NCBI RefSeq assembly: GCF_000768695.1
Contig: NZ_AVPL01000002.1
Coordinates: forward strand, 1-64,000
Reading direction: 5' to 3'
Source of the DNA: Knoellia aerolata DSM 18566
Lineage (GTDB): Bacteria; Actinomycetota; Actinomycetes; Actinomycetales; Dermatophilaceae
Length of the DNA: 64,000 bases
This document shows positions 36,701 to 44,117 of the stretch, piece by piece (the stretch's first letter is position 1; each line of letters opens with the position of its first letter). The notes below the pieces were generated by a model. The model was given only the letters and a program-made list of their open reading frames with translations. It was not told the DNA's origin and did no database searches. A program made the translations under genes and the position numbers.

Positions 36701-37774
36701 GCGGTGGTCGTCGACGTCGACGGGGTCGAGGTGACCCGGCGCCTCCAGCCGGGAGGGGTGGTGTCCATCCCGCCGACGACGGGGCGCCGCTTGACCCTGA
36801 CGTTCACCCACATCCCGGGTCCCCGGAAGCCGGGTCTCGGGGCGTTGGAGCTCGAGGAAGTGGAGCTGCTCGGCCACACGTTCGCGACGGCACCGACGAG
36901 CATCGACGCCGCCTGCGGTGAAGGTCCGAGGCTGACCATCGACGGCACGGCCGTCCCGACCTCGGCGAGCGCTCGCCGGGACGCGCTGTTCGGGCTGTCC
37001 GACGTCACCTGGCGAGCGTGCGGGCCGGTCGAGGTGAGCGACCTCCCACGTCACCGCATCGAGGTCGAACCCTGGGAGGGCATGTCGGCGCGATCCCTCG
37101 TCCTCACGCACGACGGAGCCCCGTCGGACACGGCGTCGCCGGTCGCGGTGACGACGCGTCGAGTCAGCGCCACCGAGATCCGCGGCCGCGTCGACGAGGG
37201 GGAGGCCCGGATGCTCGTCATGACCGAGAACGCCAACCCGGGGTGGGTGGCCACGCTCGCGGGTCGCTCCCTCGAACCGCAGACGCTGGATGCCCGGCGT
37301 CAGGGTTTCGTCGTGCCGGAGGGTGTCGGCGGCGCGCTCGTCATCCGGTTCGCCCCGGACGGTCCCTACCGGACGGGTCTGCTCGCGGGGGCGATCTCCT
37401 CCCTGCTCGTCGTGCTCGGTGCACTCGTGCCGGACCGGAAGTCGGTCAGGGTGCCCGGGCCGCGCTCGACGGGGGGCCGACCCGTCGTCGTGGCAGGTCT
37501 CCTCGTCGGAGCGAGTCTGCTGGCCGCTGGGCCGGCCGGTGCCGTGATCGCCCTCGTCGCGGTCGTGCTGGTCCGGCGCGTCGCCGTGCCGCACTGGTCC
37601 TGGCCGGCCGCGGTCCTCGCCCTGGGGGCCGCGGCTGCCCTCACCCAGGTGGTGCTCGCCCCCGGCGCCCTCGGGTCGTCAGCGGTGGAGGGGAGCGTGC
37701 GCGTCCTCGTGCTCGCGGCGTTCGTCCTCGCGGCGGCGGCGTCGAGCCAGGAACCGACCCGCCAGGCGGGATGA
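33788..37774 (+). CDS. AftD-like alpha-(1->3)-arabinofuranosyltransferase (DUF3367)
   Basis: A 1,328-residue protein, close to mycobacterial AftD in length. A GT-C core with about ten helices fills residues 1-420; the first loop DTKNDLYVDPWGFLARTLH and the QNQAYGYLFPMGPFF segment are typical. Two discoidin (F5/8C)-like carbohydrate-binding modules follow (about 690-820 and 920-1030). A further soluble domain and C-terminal helices (about 1195-1325) close it. AftD adds branching alpha-1,3-arabinofuranose from decaprenyl-phospho-arabinose outside the membrane. The donor and polymer in this organism are not shown. The GTG start overlaps the preceding methyltransferase; the 3' end overlaps an acyltransferase by 96 bases. 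Confidence 0.85.
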   Translation: MRSFRRLDGVVWAGLFVVWTVAWSVPLGRIAADTKNDLYVDPWGFLARTLHAWDPQVTWGGIQNQAYGYLFPMGPFFGIGSELFPMWVVQRLWWMTLLTAGFVAMIGLLGALEIGTRRTRVVAALAYVLAPRVVSTIGVLSSEAHPQLLAPAVLWPLVLVDRGRLGARRGAALSGLAVLLCGGVNATATAFAVLPAGLWLLTRTAWWRRSVTWWWGLAVFATTAWWVVPLLVMGRYSPPFLDWIENARAVSAQVGALDVLRGTTHWLAHVATQGGPWWPAGYQLVTSPALTVATAALMSAGLAGLAARAMPHRTFLLSTLLVGVLAISLPHDGPLASPLATQTQALLDGPLAPLRNVHKADLLVRLPLALGLAHLLGLVAAWRPARAWARLAVLGTAALVTVGAAAPAFSGAIAARGSVDALPQHWRDAGAWLDASGGGRALIVPAANFAEYTWGRPLDEPLRPLSAGPYAVRDGVPLAPAGTIRLLDEIERRLQTGRALGGATQVLRGAGVRYLVVRNDLSISDSGQPPVAFARSAIQQSPDARFVRGFGPSQLNLAGERVFQLEVFELDGEVAPELALWATAGVVGSTGASEDLARLAEAGLDGPVIFDGDRTPSVQPTRVVATDGFRARTRWFGAPRGQDVSPTLAGDEVAGAPDYLPWPEPGRRSVVSYEGITDLAASTSIADEFGFAGLQPAHRAFAALDGEERTAWVTLGDPRPRLTLSLPGPADVREVSIQPYADRVRFGDGLGVATRVSVTTDGGEVRATLAPTEPTTITLPAGATTSLVVEILDTTRGAPRETATGLAEVRIPGVSPVEVVRTPATDRPATTVVLGGGVPGKDGCSAPTRESNGVTCFAGQLVDPEATGDMVRDVSGVVSGPATVAGTLAVNPLMPPQRLLDVPGTTVSASSLRGYAPASLPVAVVDGDPRTAWSPSGDDEAPSLTLELDQAVTVADLRLQTRREWAEKESPAVVVDVDGVEVTRRLQPGGVVSIPPTTGRRLTLTFTHIPGPRKPGLGALELEEVELLGHTFATAPTSIDAACGEGPRLTIDGTAVPTSASARRDALFGLSDVTWRACGPVEVSDLPRHRIEVEPWEGMSARSLVLTHDGAPSDTASPVAVTTRRVSATEIRGRVDEGEARMLVMTENANPGWVATLAGRSLEPQTLDARRQGFVVPEGVGGALVIRFAPDGPYRTGLLAGAISSLLVVLGALVPDRKSVRVPGPRSTGGRPVVVAGLLVGASLLAAGPAGAVIALVAVVLVRRVAVPHWSWPAAVLALGAAAALTQVVLAPGALGSSAVEGSVRVLVLAAFVLAAAASSQEPTRQAG

Positions 37775-38866
37775 CGGAACCTCGACCCACCGGTGGGTCG
37801 CCGCCGCCAGCCCGAGGCTGAGAGGTACGCCCAGGGCGAGGAGGGGCAGCAGCGCCCCGGTGAACTCCGGAACTCCTGACACGGCATACAGAGCGATGAA
37901 CACGGGGACGTGCCACAGGAAGAGGCCGTAGCTGATGACCCCCAGGTGGCGGACGGTCGGATGCGAGAGGACCGTGCGGTAGCCGGACGGGCCTCCATGG
38001 GTGAGGGGGAGGAGGAGGCCGAGGGCGACGACGCCCGAGAGGGCGGTCCGCACGACGACGTCCGTCGACGTCCCCGGCGAGAGGTCGAGCCCACCCGCGA
38101 TCGGGGTGGTGGCCAGGAGGTAGGCGCCGCCGGCCACGGCGAGGCACGCGACGACGTCGCCGCCCCACCGGGTGAGCAGGTGGCTGACGCGATGGCCTCG
38201 GGCCAGGAAGGTCTCCGCGCAGATCATCCCGAGGAGGAAGTGGGGCGCCCGCGAGTGCAGCCACCTGTCGTAGAAGATGTCCTCGCCCACCACGGCGTCG
38301 CCACCGAGGCCCGAGGTCGTGGTCAGGGCCACCGCCAGCAGGCACAGCACCGTCAGGGGTGCATGGGCATGGCGACGTCGCAGTGGTCGCAGGCCGAGCA
38401 CGGCCAAGGGGAGCGACACGTAGAAGGCGATCTCGGTCGCGATGCTCCACGACTGGCCGAACGCCCCGATCCACGCGTCGGGCCAGTAGATCTGCAGGGC
38501 TGCCGCGTGGATGACGACGTCGCGCAGCGGTGGCGTCGCCCCGACGGCCACTACCGCGAGCACCAGCCAGTACGCCGGCAGCAGGCGCGCGGCCCGTCTC
38601 ACCGCGTAGCCGAACACGTCGAGCCGGCCGTCGACGTCGGCGGCGATGAGCCCGCGGTGCAGGAGGAAGCCCGACAGCGCGAAGAAGATCGCCACGCCGA
38701 AGTCCCCTCGGGACCACAGGCGTCCGACCAGCCCGCCGGTCGCACCGAAGCCGGTGAGGAACGCCGCATGGGTGAGGAGGACCAGGCCTGCGGCGAGGGC
38801 GCGCAGACCGTCCAGCGCGGGGATCACCGTGACCACCGGGTCTCGTTGTGACTCGGTCGCGACCAT
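37679..38866 (-). CDS. Acyltransferase-3 family membrane protein (third copy)
   Basis: A 395-residue OafA/YrhL-type O-acyltransferase with about ten helices: ALDGLRALAAGLVLLTHAA near the N-terminus and FGQSWSIATEIAFYVSLPL in the middle. The C-terminal tail is very basic and acidic by turns (RRRRREDERREHEDAHAP) and is encoded by the 96 bases shared with the end of the AftD-like gene. The ATG at 38866 is chosen because TACGAT lies seven bases upstream; the frame runs 11 codons further. It would acylate the glycan made by neighbouring enzymes. Confidence 0.86.
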   Translation of the reverse strand: MVATESQRDPVVTVIPALDGLRALAAGLVLLTHAAFLTGFGATGGLVGRLWSRGDFGVAIFFALSGFLLHRGLIAADVDGRLDVFGYAVRRAARLLPAYWLVLAVVAVGATPPLRDVVIHAAALQIYWPDAWIGAFGQSWSIATEIAFYVSLPLAVLGLRPLRRRHAHAPLTVLCLLAVALTTTSGLGGDAVVGEDIFYDRWLHSRAPHFLLGMICAETFLARGHRVSHLLTRWGGDVVACLAVAGGAYLLATTPIAGGLDLSPGTSTDVVVRTALSGVVALGLLLPLTHGGPSGYRTVLSHPTVRHLGVISYGLFLWHVPVFIALYAVSGVPEFTGALLPLLALGVPLSLGLAAATHRWVEVPSSRLAGRFLARRRRREDERREHEDAHAPLHR

Positions 38867-38873
38867 GGGGCGA

Positions 38874-38879
38874 ATCGTA
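38874..38879 (-). promoter_or_regulatory. Leaderless-type -10 element of the third acyltransferase
   Basis: On the minus strand TACGAT ends seven bases before the ATG at 38866. Confidence 0.55.
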
Positions 38880-38928
38880 GGCGAGGAGGGCACGCTCACA
38901 TATCCCTCGAACGACGTTTACCGGCTGG

Positions 38929-38934
38929 TAGGGT
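38929..38934 (+). promoter_or_regulatory. Candidate -10 element of the DUF3068 gene
   Basis: TAGGGT lies 38 bases before the ATG. Unlike its neighbours this gene would have a leader, with AAAGGTG ahead of the start. No clear -35 is seen. Confidence 0.4.
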
Positions 38935-38972
38935 GCGGCGACCGCTCCACTTGAGACAAAGGTGTCCCGCAG

Positions 38973-39977
38973 ATGCGCAGAATTATCGGCCTGGTGCTGA
39001 TGGGCCTTGGTGGCTTCCTCATCACGACCGCCCTGCTGGCCCTGATCTACATCCCGGGGGCGGTCAAGAAGACCCCGCTCGACACCGACACCTACACGCG
39101 GCTGACCGGCAACGCCAGCGCGCTGCCCAGCGGCGGCGGCTCTCCGGTCAAGGCGCTCAGCCACACCGTGGCCGACGGCCAGAAGTCCGACGGCGACGTC
39201 GTCGTCTTCGACACCTTCACCTGCCTCATCAAGGACCCGAACGGCGACTCGCCGGACTGCGTCGACGACACCGACCCCGACCGTCGGCTGGTCACCGCGA
39301 CCACCGACCGGTTCGCGACCGACCGTCGCACCGGCCTCTCCGTCAACGATGAGAAGTACATCGGGGACGCGCAGCCGCACGAGGGCCTGGTCAACAAGTT
39401 CCCGTTCGACGTCGAGAAGAAGACCTACCCGTTCTGGGACGGCATCCTCGACCGGGCGGTCGACGCCACCTTCGAGGGCGAGGAGAAGGTCGACGGCTGG
39501 GACACCTACAAGTTCGTCATCGACGTCAACGACGAGCCGGCCGAGATCTCCAACGGCATCCAGGGCACGTACTCGGACCTCAAGACGATGTTCGTCGACC
39601 CCCGCACCGGGTCGATCCTCAAGCAGACCGAGCAGCAGGAGCGTGTCCTCGAGAACGGCACCACGGTGCTCGACCTCGACTTCGGCTTCACCGACGAGAC
39701 GGTCAAGGGCAACATCGACACCGCCAAGGACAACGACTCGCGCCTGGGGCTCATCGGCCGCCTTCCGCTCATCGCGGGCCTGCTCGGACTCCTGTCGCTG
39801 GCCGCGGGGTTCTTCCTCTGGAACGGCGCACGTCGCGCCGACGGTGACGGCGACTACGCGGACCCGGGCCGCCGTGGTCCCGACGGTGACGCCCACGCCG
39901 CCGACGACACCCGGAACCTCGACGTCTTCGGTGACGACGAGGCGACCCCCAGCCGTTCTGACGTCCGCGGACGCTGA
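38973..39977 (+). CDS. DUF3068 family membrane-anchored protein
   Basis: A 334-residue protein with an N-terminal helix (residues 4-27), an extracytoplasmic domain of about 230 residues rich in Thr and Asp, and a second helix (about 258-282: LGLIGRLPLIAGLLGLLSLAAGFFLW in pattern) followed by an acidic cytoplasmic tail. The two-helix plan, VVFDTFTC and YPFWDGILDRAVDATFEGEE stretches fit DUF3068, which some databases now call a PorA-type family. The role is unknown; it lies at the end of the glycan block, so a cell-envelope role is inferred. A strong hairpin follows the stop. Confidence 0.75.
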   Translation: MRRIIGLVLMGLGGFLITTALLALIYIPGAVKKTPLDTDTYTRLTGNASALPSGGGSPVKALSHTVADGQKSDGDVVVFDTFTCLIKDPNGDSPDCVDDTDPDRRLVTATTDRFATDRRTGLSVNDEKYIGDAQPHEGLVNKFPFDVEKKTYPFWDGILDRAVDATFEGEEKVDGWDTYKFVIDVNDEPAEISNGIQGTYSDLKTMFVDPRTGSILKQTEQQERVLENGTTVLDLDFGFTDETVKGNIDTAKDNDSRLGLIGRLPLIAGLLGLLSLAAGFFLWNGARRADGDGDYADPGRRGPDGDAHAADDTRNLDVFGDDEATPSRSDVRGR

Positions 39978-39992
39978 CCCCTCGCACGACAC

Positions 39993-40028
39993 GATCGACC
40001 CCGTCACCTCGCGGTGACGGGGTCGATC
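39993..40028. terminator. Strong bidirectional terminator hairpin
   Basis: A perfect 16-bp stem (39993-40008 with 40013-40028, arms beginning GATCGACC) closes a four-base loop TCGC. It lies between the convergent DUF3068 and methyltransferase genes and is the likely end of the glycan block. Confidence 0.9.
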
Positions 40029-40051
40029 CGTCCCCGGCACGGGTGCGGAGC

Positions 40052-40849
40052 TCAGCCCTTCCGGCAGACGAAGATCGCCGTGCCGGGGATGAGCGCGCCG
40101 CGGGTCGGTGACCACCCGCCCCACGTCTCGGTGTTGTCCTCCGGCCACTCGGGCTCGACCACGTCGACGAGCGTGAGCCCGGCCGCGACGATCTCGCGCA
40201 CCCGGTCACCCATCGTCCGGTGGTGCTCGACGTAGGTCGCCCGGCCGTCGGCGTCGGTCTCGACGTACGGCGTGCGGTCGAAGTAGCTGAGCCGCGCGGT
40301 CAGCCCCGCCTCGGTCGGGTCGTCGGGGAAGGACCACCGCACCGGGTGGGTCGTCGAGAACACGAACCGGCCACCGGGGCGCAGCACGCGGGCCACCTCC
40401 TGCATGACCGCCGCGCTGTCGGCGACGAACGGCACGACACCGTATGCCGTGAAGACCGTGTCGAAGCTCGCGTCACCGAACGGGAGGGCGAGGGCGTCGC
40501 ACTGGATCAGCGGGGGAGCGGTGCCAGTGCGCTCGCTCAGCTCACGACCGACGGCGAGCATCCCCATGGACAGGTCGGTCGCGACGACCGACGCCGCGAC
40601 GTGGCGCCGCAGCCACCGCGCGCACTGGCCCGCGCCCGCACCGATCTCGAGGATGCGCTGCTCCGAGGTCGCCCGAAGCAGGTCGAGCATCTCCTCCGTC
40701 CAGCCCTCGGGGCCCCAGACGAACTCGTCGTCGCCGAGGAAGCCGCCGTGCTCCGTGTAGTAGCCGGCCGCCTCGCCGTCCCACCAGGCCCGGTTGGCGG
40801 CCTGGGTCTCGCCGGTGCCGGCGGTGCGTCGTCCGACGGCGTCACCCAC
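40052..40849 (-). CDS. Class I SAM-dependent methyltransferase
   Basis: A 265-residue Methyltransf_11-type protein. RILEIGAGAGQCARWL binds SAM, DASFDTVFTAYGVVPF and VARVLRPGGRFVFSTTHPVRW follow, and the WSFPDDP to EPEWPEDN segments are found in a methyltransferase commonly placed beside rpsA in Actinobacteria. The substrate is not known. The start is a GTG at 40849 with no clear ribosome binding site or -10 hexamer, so it is less certain than most. It is divergent from rpsA. Confidence 0.82.
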   Translation of the reverse strand: MGDAVGRRTAGTGETQAANRAWWDGEAAGYYTEHGGFLGDDEFVWGPEGWTEEMLDLLRATSEQRILEIGAGAGQCARWLRRHVAASVVATDLSMGMLAVGRELSERTGTAPPLIQCDALALPFGDASFDTVFTAYGVVPFVADSAAVMQEVARVLRPGGRFVFSTTHPVRWSFPDDPTEAGLTARLSYFDRTPYVETDADGRATYVEHHRTMGDRVREIVAAGLTLVDVVEPEWPEDNTETWGGWSPTRGALIPGTAIFVCRKG

Positions 40850-40862
40850 GGGGACACCCGCT

Positions 40863-40892
40863 TTGACCGCCCACAGCCAACCTCGGTAAGGT
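40863..40892 (+). promoter_or_regulatory. Housekeeping sigma promoter of rpsA
   Basis: TTGACC (40863-40868) and TAAGGT (40887-40892) are separated by 18 bases, the best -35/-10 pair in the window. Transcription should begin near 40899, giving a leader of about 104 bases before rpsA. Confidence 0.8.
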
Positions 40893-40910
40893 GACCGAGC
40901 ACTCGTGTGT

Positions 40911-40940
40911 GCTCACGCGCGCCCGCAAGGGCGTGCGAGC
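40911..40940 (+). promoter_or_regulatory. Hairpin with GCAA tetraloop in the rpsA leader
   Basis: GCTC (40911-40914) pairs with GAGC (40937-40940). After a two-base bulge GCGCGCCC pairs with GGGCGTGC, with one G-U, closing a GCAA (GNRA) loop at 40925-40928. It lies close to the predicted 5' end of the mRNA. By analogy with the S1 leader of other bacteria it could take part in autoregulation; that is inference. Confidence 0.5.
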
Positions 40941-41002
40941 GGGCCGGGGGCACCCAGTTCCATCCCATCGCATCCATCTGTCCACATCGGAGTTCCTACT
41001 AC

Positions 41003-42529
41003 ATGACTGCCAGCACGGTCGCCAAGACCGCCCCTCAGATCGCCATCAACGACATCGGCTCTGAGGAAGAACTTCTCGCCGCCATCGACGCGACGATCAA
41101 GCACTTCAACGATGGCGACATCGTCGAAGGCATCATCGTCAAGGTGGACCGCGACGAGGTCCTGCTCGACATCGGCTACAAGACCGAGGGTGTCATCCCC
41201 TCGCGCGAGCTGTCGATCAAGCACGACATCGACCCCAACGAGGTCGTCAAGGTCGGCGACGAGGTCGAAGCACTCGTTCTCCAGAAGGAGGACAAGGAAG
41301 GCCGCCTCATCCTGTCCAAGAAGCGGGCTCAGTACGAGCGCGCCTGGGGCACGATCGAGAAGATCAAGGAGGAGGACGGCGTCGTCACCGGCACCGTCAT
41401 CGAGGTCGTCAAGGGTGGGCTCATCCTCGACATCGGCCTGCGTGGCTTCCTTCCCGCCTCCCTCGTCGAGATGCGCCGCGTGCGCGACCTCCAGCCGTAC
41501 GTCGGCAAGGAGATCGAGGCCAAGATCATCGAGCTCGACAAGAACCGCAACAACGTGGTCCTGTCGCGCCGTGCCTGGCTCGAGCAGACCCAGAGCGAGG
41601 TCCGCACGACCTTCCTCAAGGAGCTCCAGAAGGGCCAGGTCCGTTCGGGCGTCGTGTCCTCCATCGTCAACTTCGGTGCGTTCGTGGACCTCGGCGGCGT
41701 CGACGGTCTCGTCCACGTCTCGGAGCTGTCCTGGAAGCACATCGACCACCCGTCCGAGGTCGTCGAGGTCGGCGACGAGGTCACCGTCGAGGTGCTCGAC
41801 GTCGACATGGACCGCGAGCGTGTCTCCCTGTCGCTGAAGGCGACGCAGGAGGACCCGTGGCAGCACTTCGCCCGCACGCACGCCATCGGCCAGGTCGTGC
41901 CCGGCAAGGTCACCAAGCTCGTCCCGTTCGGTGCGTTCGTGCGCGTCGAGGACGGCATCGAGGGCCTCGTCCACATCTCCGAGCTGGCCGAGCGCCACGT
42001 GGAGCTGCCGGAGCAGGTCGTCACCGTCGGCGCCGACATCTTCGTCAAGGTCATCGACATCGACCTCGAGCGTCGTCGCATCTCGCTGTCCCTCAAGCAG
42101 GCCAACGAGGACGGCGCCGGGCTCACCGAGTTCGACCCGACCCTCTACGGCATGGCCGCGGAGTACGACGAGGCGGGCAACTACAAGTACCCCGAGGGCT
42201 TCGACTCCGAGACCAACGAGTGGCTCGAGGGCTACGAGAAGCAGCGTGAGGTCTGGGAGAAGCAGTACGCCGAGGCGCACACCCGCTGGGAGTCGCACCG
42301 CACGCAGGTCGAGGACGCCGCCAAGGCCGACGCCGAGGCTGCCGCCGGTGGTGGCGACAACGCCACCTCCTACAGCAGCGACTCGGCCTCCGCGTCGTCG
42401 TCGTCGTCCTCCTCGTCCACCGACGACGAGGGTTCGGACTCGCGTCCGGCCTCCCCGCCGGTCAGCGAGGGCACCCTCGCCTCCGACGAGGCCCTCGCCG
42501 CGCTGCGCGAGAAGCTCACCGGAAACTGA
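41003..42529 (+). CDS. rpsA: 30S ribosomal protein S1
   Basis: Binds mRNA on the small ribosomal subunit. The 508-residue protein has four S1 domains at about residues 36-105, 123-188, 209-277 and 294-363; the last two are the best conserved (VNFGAFVDLGGVDGLVHVSEL, with LVPFGAFVRVEDGIEGLVHISEL as its repeat). Actinobacterial S1 has four domains rather than the six of E. coli. The C-terminal tail has a serine run (eight or more in [15 protein letters not shown]) and is probably disordered. The frame is open upstream, but ATG 41003 fits the family (MTAS) and follows the leader. Confidence 0.97.
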   Translation: MTASTVAKTAPQIAINDIGSEEELLAAIDATIKHFNDGDIVEGIIVKVDRDEVLLDIGYKTEGVIPSRELSIKHDIDPNEVVKVGDEVEALVLQKEDKEGRLILSKKRAQYERAWGTIEKIKEEDGVVTGTVIEVVKGGLILDIGLRGFLPASLVEMRRVRDLQPYVGKEIEAKIIELDKNRNNVVLSRRAWLEQTQSEVRTTFLKELQKGQVRSGVVSSIVNFGAFVDLGGVDGLVHVSELSWKHIDHPSEVVEVGDEVTVEVLDVDMDRERVSLSLKATQEDPWQHFARTHAIGQVVPGKVTKLVPFGAFVRVEDGIEGLVHISELAERHVELPEQVVTVGADIFVKVIDIDLERRRISLSLKQANEDGAGLTEFDPTLYGMAAEYDEAGNYKYPEGFDSETNEWLEGYEKQREVWEKQYAEAHTRWESHRTQVEDAAKADAEAAAGGGDNATSYSSDSASASSSSSSSSTDDEGSDSRPASPPVSEGTLASDEALAALREKLTGN

Positions 42530-42567
42530 GCCGTCCGGCATACCTCGCGTATGCCGTGACGCACGAC

Positions 42568-42605
42568 CGAAGGCCCGGTTCCCCTCGCGGGGAGCCGGGC
42601 CTTCG
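42568..42605 (+). terminator. rpsA terminator
   Basis: CGAAGGCCCGG (42568-42578) pairs with CCGGGCCTTCG (42595-42605); TTCCCC and GGGGAG extend the stem inward to a short loop. It begins 38 bases after the rpsA stop. Confidence 0.9.
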
Positions 42606-42623
42606 GCCTGCCCCCGCCACTGA

Positions 42624-42714
42624 TTGCGCATTCCGGCCGGTGCAACCCGACTTATTGCGCATTCCGGTCAGACCGCGGAACCGCACCGGTCCGCGGTCCG
42701 ACCGGAATGCGCAA
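42624..42714. repeat. TTGCGCATTCCGG repeat cluster with a 60-bp palindrome
   Basis: TTGCGCATTCCGG occurs at 42624-42636 and 42655-42667 on the plus strand and inverted at 42702-42714. The second and third copies form a near-perfect palindrome (42655-42714): a 15-bp outer stem, one mismatch, a 9-bp inner stem (GACCGCGGA/TCCGCGGTC) and a 10-base loop. It lies in the gap between the rpsA terminator and the PPOX gene. No gene product explains it. Confidence 0.85.
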
Positions 42715-42760
42715 CAGGTCGGACGGGGAGCGGGGACGCCCGCGTCGTCGAGGCTCGTGC

Positions 42761-42766
42761 CAGAGT
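42761..42766 (+). promoter_or_regulatory. Weak leaderless-type -10 of the PPOX gene
   Basis: CAGAGT ends seven bases before the ATG at 42774; the first base departs from TANNNT. Confidence 0.35.
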
Positions 42767-42773
42767 GGGGCAC

Positions 42774-43238
42774 ATGGCACGCACCATCGCGACGAGCACC
42801 ACGGTCGACCTCGAGACGCTGCTGGAGTTCGTCCGGCCACGCCACCACCTCGTCCTCACGACGACCCGACGCGACGGCCGCCCGCAGGCCTCGCCCGTGA
42901 CCGGCGGCGTCGACCAGGACGGCCGCATCGTCGTCTCGACCTACCCCGAGCGCACCAAGACCACCAACGCCCGTCGGGACCCGCGGGTCAGCGTGCTCGT
43001 GCTGTCCGACGACTTCGACGGTCCCTGGGTGCAGGTCGACGGGGAGTGCGAGGTCATCGACATGCCCGAGGCCGCGGACGCGCTCGTCGACTACTACCGC
43101 TGCATCTCGGGGGAGCACCCCGACTGGGACGAGTACCGCCAGGCCATGCGCGAGCAGGACAAGTCGCTGCTCCGCATCACGCCGACGCGCTGGGGCCCGG
43201 TCGCCACGGGCGGCTTCCCGGCCCGGCTCGCCGAGTGA
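42774..43238 (+). CDS. PPOX-fold (pyridoxamine oxidase-like) F420/flavin-binding protein
   Basis: A 154-residue split-barrel protein. HHLVLTTTRRDGRPQASPVTGG, IVVSTYPERTKTTNARRDPRVSVLVL and the final RWGPVATGG are the pattern of F420-dependent Rv1155-type PPOX proteins, which reduce biliverdin-like or other unsaturated substrates; an FMN-binding member cannot be excluded. The ATG at 42774 fits the leaderless spacing; the frame is open further upstream through the palindromic repeat but that part is not coding. The gene ends 25 bases from the convergent IMPase gene. Confidence 0.85.
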   Translation: MARTIATSTTVDLETLLEFVRPRHHLVLTTTRRDGRPQASPVTGGVDQDGRIVVSTYPERTKTTNARRDPRVSVLVLSDDFDGPWVQVDGECEVIDMPEAADALVDYYRCISGEHPDWDEYRQAMREQDKSLLRITPTRWGPVATGGFPARLAE

Positions 43239-43263
43239 GCGCCGACCACCCGCCGTGGGGTCG

Positions 43264-44117
43264 TCAGCTCGTCGTGGACAGCCGGCCGGTCGCCGTCAGC
43301 TCGGTGACGACCCGGCGCAGCGTCGGGTGCTCGACGTCGGCGGCCGTGGCCCAGTAGGCGCGGTGCCGGTAGGACGTGCCGGGCTCCTCGTCGACCCGTC
43401 CGCCGTCGCAGCCGAGGTAGCGCCCACCGCCGAGCCGGACCATGAAGGCGCCCGCTGCGACGTCCCAGGAGTTCGTGTGCAGGTCGAAGGTGGCGTCGGC
43501 GCGCCCCGTCGCGACCTGGGCCAGACCCAGCGCGCCGCTGCCGAGGGTGCGCACAGCCCCGTAGGCACCCACGAGGCGTCCGCTGGCCGTGAGCGCGTCC
43601 TCGCCGAACGTCACCAGGTCGACGCCACGCGGGAAGGTCGACAGGACGAGGGCGTCGATCTCCCGCTCGACCCGCCTCGGCCGGGCAGGCGTCCCGTTGA
43701 CGGTCACCCCGGTGACGTCCGCGGCATACACCTCCCCGAGAGCAGGTGCGGCGATGACGCCGGCGACGACGACGTCGTCGACCGCGGCGGCGACCGAGAC
43801 GCACCAGAACGGCAGCCCGTGGCTGAAGTTCACCGTCCCGTCGATCGGGTCGACGTGCCAGGTCACCCGTCCGGCGCCGGTCGTGCCGCCCTCCTCACCC
43901 ACGACGACGCTGCCGGGCACTGCGTCCGTGAGCGCCGCGCGCAGGATCGCCTCGGAGGCGTGGTCGTGCTCGGTGACGAGGTCGTGGGGTCCGCCCTTGA
44001 GCTCCACCTCCATCGGGCGCCGGAAGACGTCGACGAGATATGCCGCAGCGAGACCCCCCGCGTGCTCCGCCACCTCGCGGAGCCGGACCGACTCGTCGCG
44101 GACGGCCGGCGACGGGG

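Noticed and set aside
40907-41002. Upstream extension of the rpsA frame
   Set aside because: It would translate the leader hairpin; ATG 41003 matches known S1 N-termini.
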